Assembly (NCBI GenBank): GCA_900544225.1 | Contig: UQUD01000001.1 | Span: forward strand, 1-56,890 | Direction: 5' to 3' | DNA from: an uncultured Collinsella sp. | GTDB lineage: Bacteria; Actinomycetota; Coriobacteriia; Coriobacteriales; Coriobacteriaceae | DNA length: 56,890 nucleotides | Shown: piece after piece, positions 52,657-56,890 of the stretch | How positions within the stretch are numbered: the first letter of the stretch is position 1 | How the letters are laid out: each line of letters opens with the position of its first letter | Translations under genes and position numbers: made by a program | Notes under the pieces: generated by a model | Seen by the model: only the letters and a program-made list of their open reading frames with translations | What the model was told of the DNA's origin: nothing | Database searches by the model: none

Positions 52657-52659
52657 CGT

Positions 52660-52665
52660 TACAAT
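52660..52665 (+). promoter_or_regulatory. -10 box of the HAD hydrolase gene
   Basis: TACAAT lies 28 bases before the ATG, four bases after the palindromic element. No -35 is evident because the element occupies that place; TTTTGGCAGG of its arm may contribute. Confidence 0.45.
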
Positions 52666-52693
52666 AGGTAGGACCGATACGAATGGGGGCCTT

Positions 52694-53602
52694 ATGATTA
52701 AACTTGTGCTGACCGATATGGACGATACGCTGATTCCAGCCGGGCATGACGGAGCCAGCGACTACGCCATCGAGGGTATTCATGCCATGCAGGCGGCGGG
52801 TCTGCACTTTGGTCCGGTTTCGGGTCGTCAGCCGTCCGCGATGGGCTGGATGTTCAAAAACCGTTCCGAGTGTTTTTCGACCGGTGCGTTTTGTAACGGC
52901 CAGGTGATGTTTGTCGACGGCGAGGTTGTTGCCTCCCGTGCGAGCGACAACGGTGCCCTCATGCGTCTTGCCGACTATCTTGAGCAAGAGACCGACGATA
53001 CGTACCTGAAGGTCTACAGCCTGGGCGATGACTTTTGGGGTAACGATGCCTACTGCGTGACGAGCGACCCCGAGCGCGTACGCCGCGCCATGGAGTCGGG
53101 CGGCAACGCGTGGCTCAAGGGCGAAGAGGCCCCGTGCCGTCCTGTTGTCGATGATGCCCCGGTGTTCAAGGCGAATATCTGGAGTGCCCGTTCACGTGAG
53201 GAGCTCGTGGAGCTACGCGAGCGCGTTGCCGCCGAGGTGCCGGAGCTCTCGCTTGTGTTTCCCAACAACCGCGTGCGCCTGTTTGACATCCTTCCGGCCG
53301 GTTGGGACAAGGGCCGCGCTGCGCTGGAGCTTGCGCGCGCTTTGGACCTGACGCTCGACGAGGTGGCCGTGTTCGGTGATTCCGATAACGATCTGCCCAT
53401 GATCGATGCCGTTCCCAACTCCGTTGCAGTCGCCAATGCCAACGAGGCTGTCACGGCTGCCGCGCGCTGGCATATCGGCGCTGCGGCAGACGATGCGGTT
53501 GCCGGGGCTCTGCATCAGATTGCCGCCTGTGCCGCGACGGGGGAGATGCCGCCGTTTATGCGTCAGATGGATGCGACGGGTTTCGACGTCACGAACGTCT
53601 AG
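52694..53602 (+). CDS. Cof-type HAD hydrolase
   Basis: 302 residues. Motif I is the nucleophile DMDDTL (D8 and D10), motif II lies in GPVSGR, motif III Lys in AGWDKGRAAL and motif IV is FGDSDNDLPM. The large cap domain (residues about 85-190) fits the Cof/IIB subclass, which dephosphorylates sugar phosphates or flavin-like metabolites. Substrate unknown. It precedes the LysR gene by 10 nt, so both are likely one transcript. Confidence 0.92.
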   Translation: MIKLVLTDMDDTLIPAGHDGASDYAIEGIHAMQAAGLHFGPVSGRQPSAMGWMFKNRSECFSTGAFCNGQVMFVDGEVVASRASDNGALMRLADYLEQETDDTYLKVYSLGDDFWGNDAYCVTSDPERVRRAMESGGNAWLKGEEAPCRPVVDDAPVFKANIWSARSREELVELRERVAAEVPELSLVFPNNRVRLFDILPAGWDKGRAALELARALDLTLDEVAVFGDSDNDLPMIDAVPNSVAVANANEAVTAAARWHIGAAADDAVAGALHQIAACAATGEMPPFMRQMDATGFDVTNV

Positions 53603-53612
53603 GGAGAAAGCT

Positions 53613-54509
53613 ATGAAGCTTCAGCAGCTCAGGTATGTCGTCAAGGTTGCCGAATGCGGCAGTATCACCGAGGCCTCGCGCCGGCTCTTTGTGTCGCAGC
53701 CTTCGATTACCGCATCGATCCGCGATCTCGAAAACGAGATGGGTGTGCACATCTTTGAGCGCACCAACAAGGGCGTCATTGTGTCCGAAGAGGGCGAGAC
53801 CTTCTTGGGCTACGCGCGACAGGTGCTTGACCAGGCCGATCTGCTCGAAGGTAAGTACAAGGGCGCGTCCGAGCAGGTGCCGCACTTTAGTGTGAGTTGC
53901 CAGCATTATTCCTTTGCCGTTAATGCGTTTGTCGATGTGATTCGTGAGTTTGATGCCGCGCGCTACGACTTTACCCTGCGCGAGGAGCAGACTCACGAGA
54001 TTATTGAGGACGTCGCGCATATGAAAAGCGAACTAGGCATCTTGTACTTGTCCGAGCACAATCGCGAGGTTATCGAGCGCATGCTGGCGGCCAACGAGCT
54101 CGTGTTCGAAGGGCTCTTCTGCGCCACGCCGCACGTTTTTGTGTGTGCTGACCATCCGCTGGCGGGCCGCTCCAGCGTGACGCTCGAAGACCTCGAGGAC
54201 TACCCATTTTTGTCCTATGAGCAGGGTAGCTACAATTCGTTTTACTATTCCGAGGAGCTGACCTCGACCTTTGAGCGCCGCAAGAATATCCGCGTGCGTG
54301 ACCGTGCGACGTTGTTCAACCTGGTCATGGGCCTCAACGGCTACACGGTGTGTTCGGGCGTGATCAGCCATGAACTTAACGGCCCCGGTATTATCTCCAT
54401 TCCGCTCGATGTAGACGAGTACATGGAGATCGGCATTATCACACGCAAAAATACGACGCTCACGCGCTATGGACAGGCCTATATCGACGCGATTCGTCAA
54501 CATATTTAG
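53613..54509 (+). CDS. LysR family regulator
   Basis: 298 residues. The winged helix region holds GSITEASRRLFVSQPSITASIRDLENEMGVHIFERTNKG, and the effector domain follows from about residue 90. GGGAGAA lies six bases before the ATG. It stands upstream of, and reads toward, a MetE-like gene, and two inverted repeats lie between them; a role in sulfur or methionine control is plausible. The effector is unknown. Confidence 0.9.
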   Translation: MKLQQLRYVVKVAECGSITEASRRLFVSQPSITASIRDLENEMGVHIFERTNKGVIVSEEGETFLGYARQVLDQADLLEGKYKGASEQVPHFSVSCQHYSFAVNAFVDVIREFDAARYDFTLREEQTHEIIEDVAHMKSELGILYLSEHNREVIERMLAANELVFEGLFCATPHVFVCADHPLAGRSSVTLEDLEDYPFLSYEQGSYNSFYYSEELTSTFERRKNIRVRDRATLFNLVMGLNGYTVCSGVISHELNGPGIISIPLDVDEYMEIGIITRKNTTLTRYGQAYIDAIRQHI

Positions 54510-54555
54510 CCGCTGCGTTCTGCACGGGTCAAATCTCTTTATGGCAGTCCCAACT

Positions 54556-54576
54556 GATATAGGAAGCATCTATATC
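54556..54576. promoter_or_regulatory. Inverted repeat upstream of the MetE-like gene
   Basis: GATATAG at 54556-54562 and CTATATC at 54570-54576 form a perfect 7-bp-arm dyad with a 7-bp centre. A LysR-type T-N11-A pattern fits the position. Confidence 0.5.
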
Positions 54577-54609
54577 AAACTGTTATAAACGTATATTTTG
54601 CGATGGCTA

Positions 54610-54623
54610 TATGAGCGCTCATA
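54610..54623. promoter_or_regulatory. 14-bp perfect palindrome before the MetE-like gene
   Basis: TATGAGCGCTCATA reads the same on both strands. It lies 40 bp before the start and about 35 bp downstream of the first inverted repeat. Confidence 0.5.
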
Positions 54624-54663
54624 CTTTGTCCCAGTAAAGCAACCAATGCAAAGGGAGATATCT

Positions 54664-55797
54664 ATGAGTGCTTTAACCACGCTGAACGCGCCGTTTCGCG
54701 CCGATATCGTCGGCAGTTTTCTTCGTCCTCAGGCCGTGAAGGACGCCCGTGCCGCCTACGCCGCGGGCACGCTTGATGACGACGGCCTTAAGGCCGTCGA
54801 GGACGATGCCATTCGCGATTTGGTGGCAAAGCAGAAGGCCGCCGGCCTGCAGGTCATCACCGATGGTGAGTTTCGCCGCAGCTACTGGCACCTCGATTTT
54901 ATGTGGGGCCTTAACGGCATTGAACGCCGTACCTCGCGTACGGGTTATATGTTCCACGACGAGGAGACCACAGCCGACACCGCAGTGGTAACCGGCCCCA
55001 TTAGCGGCGAGAACCATCCGTTCGTCGAGCACTTTAAATTTGTCAAGGTGCTCGAGGGGGAGGGCCAGGTCGCGCGGCAAACCATTCCGGCGCCGATCCA
55101 GACGTTCTCCGAAGTCACGCTCGACCGCTGCGACGGCCAGCAGGAGAGCCTGCGCGCTGTCTATAAGACCGATGAGGAACTTGCCGACGCCATCGCAGCC
55201 GCTTATCGCACGGTGATCGCCGACCTGTACGCAGCAGGCTGCCGCAACATCCAGTTTGATGACTGCACCTGGGGCATCTACTGTGATACTGACTTTGTGT
55301 CCAAGACCGGCATGAGCCCGGTCGACCTGCAAAGGGTAAGCGAGCTGGGCGTGGCGCTCAACAATGCCGCCATCGCGGACAAGCCCGACGATCTGGTCAT
55401 CAACACGCATGTGTGCCGCGGCAACTACCACTCCACCTATGCCTTCGAGGGCGGCTATGACCCCATCGCGCCGTACCTGTTCGCAAACGAGGATGTCGAT
55501 GCATTTTACCTGGAGTTCGATACGCCGCGCGCCGGCGGTTTTGAGCCGCTCAAGTACGTTGCCCCCGGCAAGAAGGTCGTGCTGGGCTTGGTAACCACCA
55601 AGGCGGCAGAGCTCGAGAACGAGGATGTTATCGTCGAGCGCATCCGTGAAGCCGCAAAGTACGTGCCGCTCGAGAACCTGTATCTGTCGCCTCAGTGCGG
55701 CTTTGCCAGCTGCGAGATTGGCAACAAGCTGACCGAGGATGAGCAATGGGCAAAGATCGCGCTGGTCAAGCGCATTGCCGAGCGCGTTTGGAAATAG
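54664..55797 (+). CDS. MetE C-terminal-type methionine synthase/methyltransferase
   Basis: 377 residues, corresponding to the C-terminal catalytic barrel of cobalamin-independent methionine synthase (also as YxjG/YxjH). RADIVGSFLRP is the substrate-binding start, and the likely zinc ligands are His and Cys in NTHVCRGNYHS and Cys in SPQCGFASC. It probably transfers a methyl group to homocysteine or a related thiol; the N-terminal half that MetE uses to bind folate is absent. AAAGGGAG lies before the ATG. Upstream LysR gene and two palindromes suggest regulation by sulfur or methionine status. Confidence 0.88.
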   Translation: MSALTTLNAPFRADIVGSFLRPQAVKDARAAYAAGTLDDDGLKAVEDDAIRDLVAKQKAAGLQVITDGEFRRSYWHLDFMWGLNGIERRTSRTGYMFHDEETTADTAVVTGPISGENHPFVEHFKFVKVLEGEGQVARQTIPAPIQTFSEVTLDRCDGQQESLRAVYKTDEELADAIAAAYRTVIADLYAAGCRNIQFDDCTWGIYCDTDFVSKTGMSPVDLQRVSELGVALNNAAIADKPDDLVINTHVCRGNYHSTYAFEGGYDPIAPYLFANEDVDAFYLEFDTPRAGGFEPLKYVAPGKKVVLGLVTTKAAELENEDVIVERIREAAKYVPLENLYLSPQCGFASCEIGNKLTEDEQWAKIALVKRIAERVWK

Positions 55798-55844
55798 CGC
55801 TAGTGTTTGCAGGTGGCGGCGCGTGCGAGGCATAGTGTATCGCG

Positions 55845-55850
55845 TACAAT
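55845..55850 (+). promoter_or_regulatory. -10 box of the uracil permease gene
   Basis: TACAAT lies about 70 bases before the permease ATG. A further upstream -35 is not convincing. Confidence 0.4.
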
Positions 55851-55919
55851 GGTTCGGATCGTATCGTTCGGGCAGGTTATCCGATATGCCTGATCGCCCT
55901 TCCATTCGAAAGGACATCC

Positions 55920-56890
55920 ATGTCCCAGTCCTCGACGCCCGCCGTCAGCGATGCCATCTACGACGCATCGTCGCTCGGCCGCCCGCGCATGTTCCTGCTC
56001 GGCCTACAGCACCTGTTTGCCATGTTTGGCGCCACCGTGTTGGTGCCCGTGCTCACCGGCCTCTCGGTATCGGCAACGCTTTTGTTTGCCGGCTTGGGCA
56101 CGCTGCTGTTCCACTTCCTGTCGCGCGGTAAGGTGCCGGCATTTTTGGGCTCATCGTTTGCCTTTATTGCCGGTTATGCCGCAATCGCGCCCAACGGCGA
56201 GACCGAGCTTTTGCCCTACGCCTGCCTGGGCGTAGCTTGTGCCGGTCTGCTCTATCCGGTGCTGGCGGCCCTGTTCCGCGCGTTTGGCGCCAAGCGCGTT
56301 ATGCGCTTCTTCCCGCCGGTGGTGACTGGCCCCATCGTCATTTCGATCGGTCTGATCCTGGCGAGCTCCGCTATTGCTAACTGCCAGACCAACTGGCTTG
56401 TGGCTGTTATTGCCGTGGCTGTGATCGTCATCTGCAACATCTGGGGCCGCGGTATGGTCAAGATCGTGCCGATTTTGCTGGGCGTTGTGGTGAGCTATGC
56501 CGTTGCGGCTGCGCTCGGCGAGGTTGATTTCTCGGGCGTTGCCGCCGCTCCGTGGGTCGGTCTGCCCATCGTGTGGGACAACACCGTGTTTGCACTCTTT
56601 GGGCCGCAGTTCGATAGCGGTCTTGCCACGACGGCCATCATCACCATCATGCCGCTGGCCTTCGCGACCATGATCGAGCATATCGGCGATATCTCTGCTA
56701 TCGGTTCGACTTGCGAGCGCAACTACATTGCCGATCCCGGTCTGCATCGCACGCTGCTCGGCGACGGCCTTGCCACGATTCTGGCTTCGCTCTTTGGCGC
56801 TCCGGCCAACACTACGTATGGTGAGAACACCGGCGCCTTGAATATCAACTTCATCCGAACACCTCCCACATTCATCCGCACATGTGCGGA
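55920..56890 (+). CDS. NCS2 uracil/xanthine permease (UraA-like), interrupted at 3' end
   Basis: About 323 codons, starting MSQSSTPAVSDAIYD with AAAGGA before the ATG. QHLFAMFGATVLVPVL, VPAFLGSSFAF and the substrate-site segment MPLAFATMIEHIGDISAIG are NCS2 signatures, and NTTYGENTGAL is the conserved motif of UraA-type permeases. After TTG at 56838 the normal continuation (about LTxVYDP) is lost and the sequence reads NINFIRTPPTFIR instead. The final 16 bases are a perfect palindrome. The gene is cut by the window edge and probably disrupted by an insertion or a misassembly from about 56841. Confidence 0.85.
   Translation, partial: MSQSSTPAVSDAIYDASSLGRPRMFLLGLQHLFAMFGATVLVPVLTGLSVSATLLFAGLGTLLFHFLSRGKVPAFLGSSFAFIAGYAAIAPNGETELLPYACLGVACAGLLYPVLAALFRAFGAKRVMRFFPPVVTGPIVISIGLILASSAIANCQTNWLVAVIAVAVIVICNIWGRGMVKIVPILLGVVVSYAVAAALGEVDFSGVAAAPWVGLPIVWDNTVFALFGPQFDSGLATTAIITIMPLAFATMIEHIGDISAIGSTCERNYIADPGLHRTLLGDGLATILASLFGAPANTTYGENTGALNINFIRTPPTFIRTCA
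56841..56890. other. Foreign tail at right edge, with 12-bp repeat and terminal palindrome
   Basis: TTCATCCGAACA at 56850 and TTCATCCGCACA at 56871 are a one-mismatch direct repeat, and TCCGCACATGTGCGGA ends the window as a perfect palindrome. It does not match the permease family and looks like the end of a mobile element or an assembly fold-back. Its identity cannot be settled here. Confidence 0.5.

Overview
The window reads as chromosomal DNA of a high-GC Gram-positive gut actinobacterium of the class Coriobacteriia, most likely Collinsella or a close relative. This is inferred from codon usage, AGGAG ribosome sites, frequent GTG/TTG starts, TACAAT/GACAAT -10 boxes close to start codons, and gene content. 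No rRNA, tRNA or CRISPR-Cas genes were recognised. Both edges look like natural assembly breaks: the left edge cuts an IS481-type transposase, and the right edge cuts a uracil permease gene whose last ~50 bases no longer match the family.

Layout. 1-1.8 kb: IS edge, then a two-gene unit of a small membrane protein and a trypsin-like protease. 1.9-5.9 kb: an OmpR-type two-component system divergent from a redox operon (CXXC microprotein, membrane 4Fe-4S protein, TlpA-like lipoprotein). 6.1-14.4 kb: large fused ABC exporter, Dus, glutaredoxin-like protein, XRE-TipAS regulator, TrmO, MalY-like lyase, PNPOx-like protein. 14.4-22.7 kb: hybrid sensor kinase with two solute-binding domains, K+ channel, LOG-family protein, ClC, EamA transporter, two-gene ABC system. 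22.7-23.6 kb: a YtrA-type GntR gene without a normal start codon and an intergenic array of eight alternating 15-bp motifs at exact 40-bp spacing. 23.6-34.6 kb: RF3, YhhQ, SDR, Ung, EamA with a divergent LysR, MATE, RlmA, RsmJ and small proteins. 34.9-43.7 kb: Tet(M)-like GTPase, class II UvrA flanked by two paralogous ATPases, TrmL, a CobW-type GTPase. 43.8-49.3 kb: ArsC-like protein, flavodoxin-like reductase and two c-di-GMP proteins. 49.6-56.9 kb: patatin, TPP-riboswitch-controlled thiM-UPF0045-thiE, HAD-LysR pair, MetE-like methyltransferase, UraA.

Themes. Most genes are housekeeping: RNA modification (Dus, TrmO, RlmA, RsmJ, TrmL), transport, thiol redox and vitamin B1 salvage. The less ordinary layer is non-coding. 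Several families of palindromic elements sit at gene ends (GGGACAG-core hairpins and GGGGACGTTCTT palindromes); two of them supply the stop codon of the upstream gene. The most striking structure is the 40-bp-period alternating motif array in front of prfC, with related partial motifs next to the start codons of two exporter genes.
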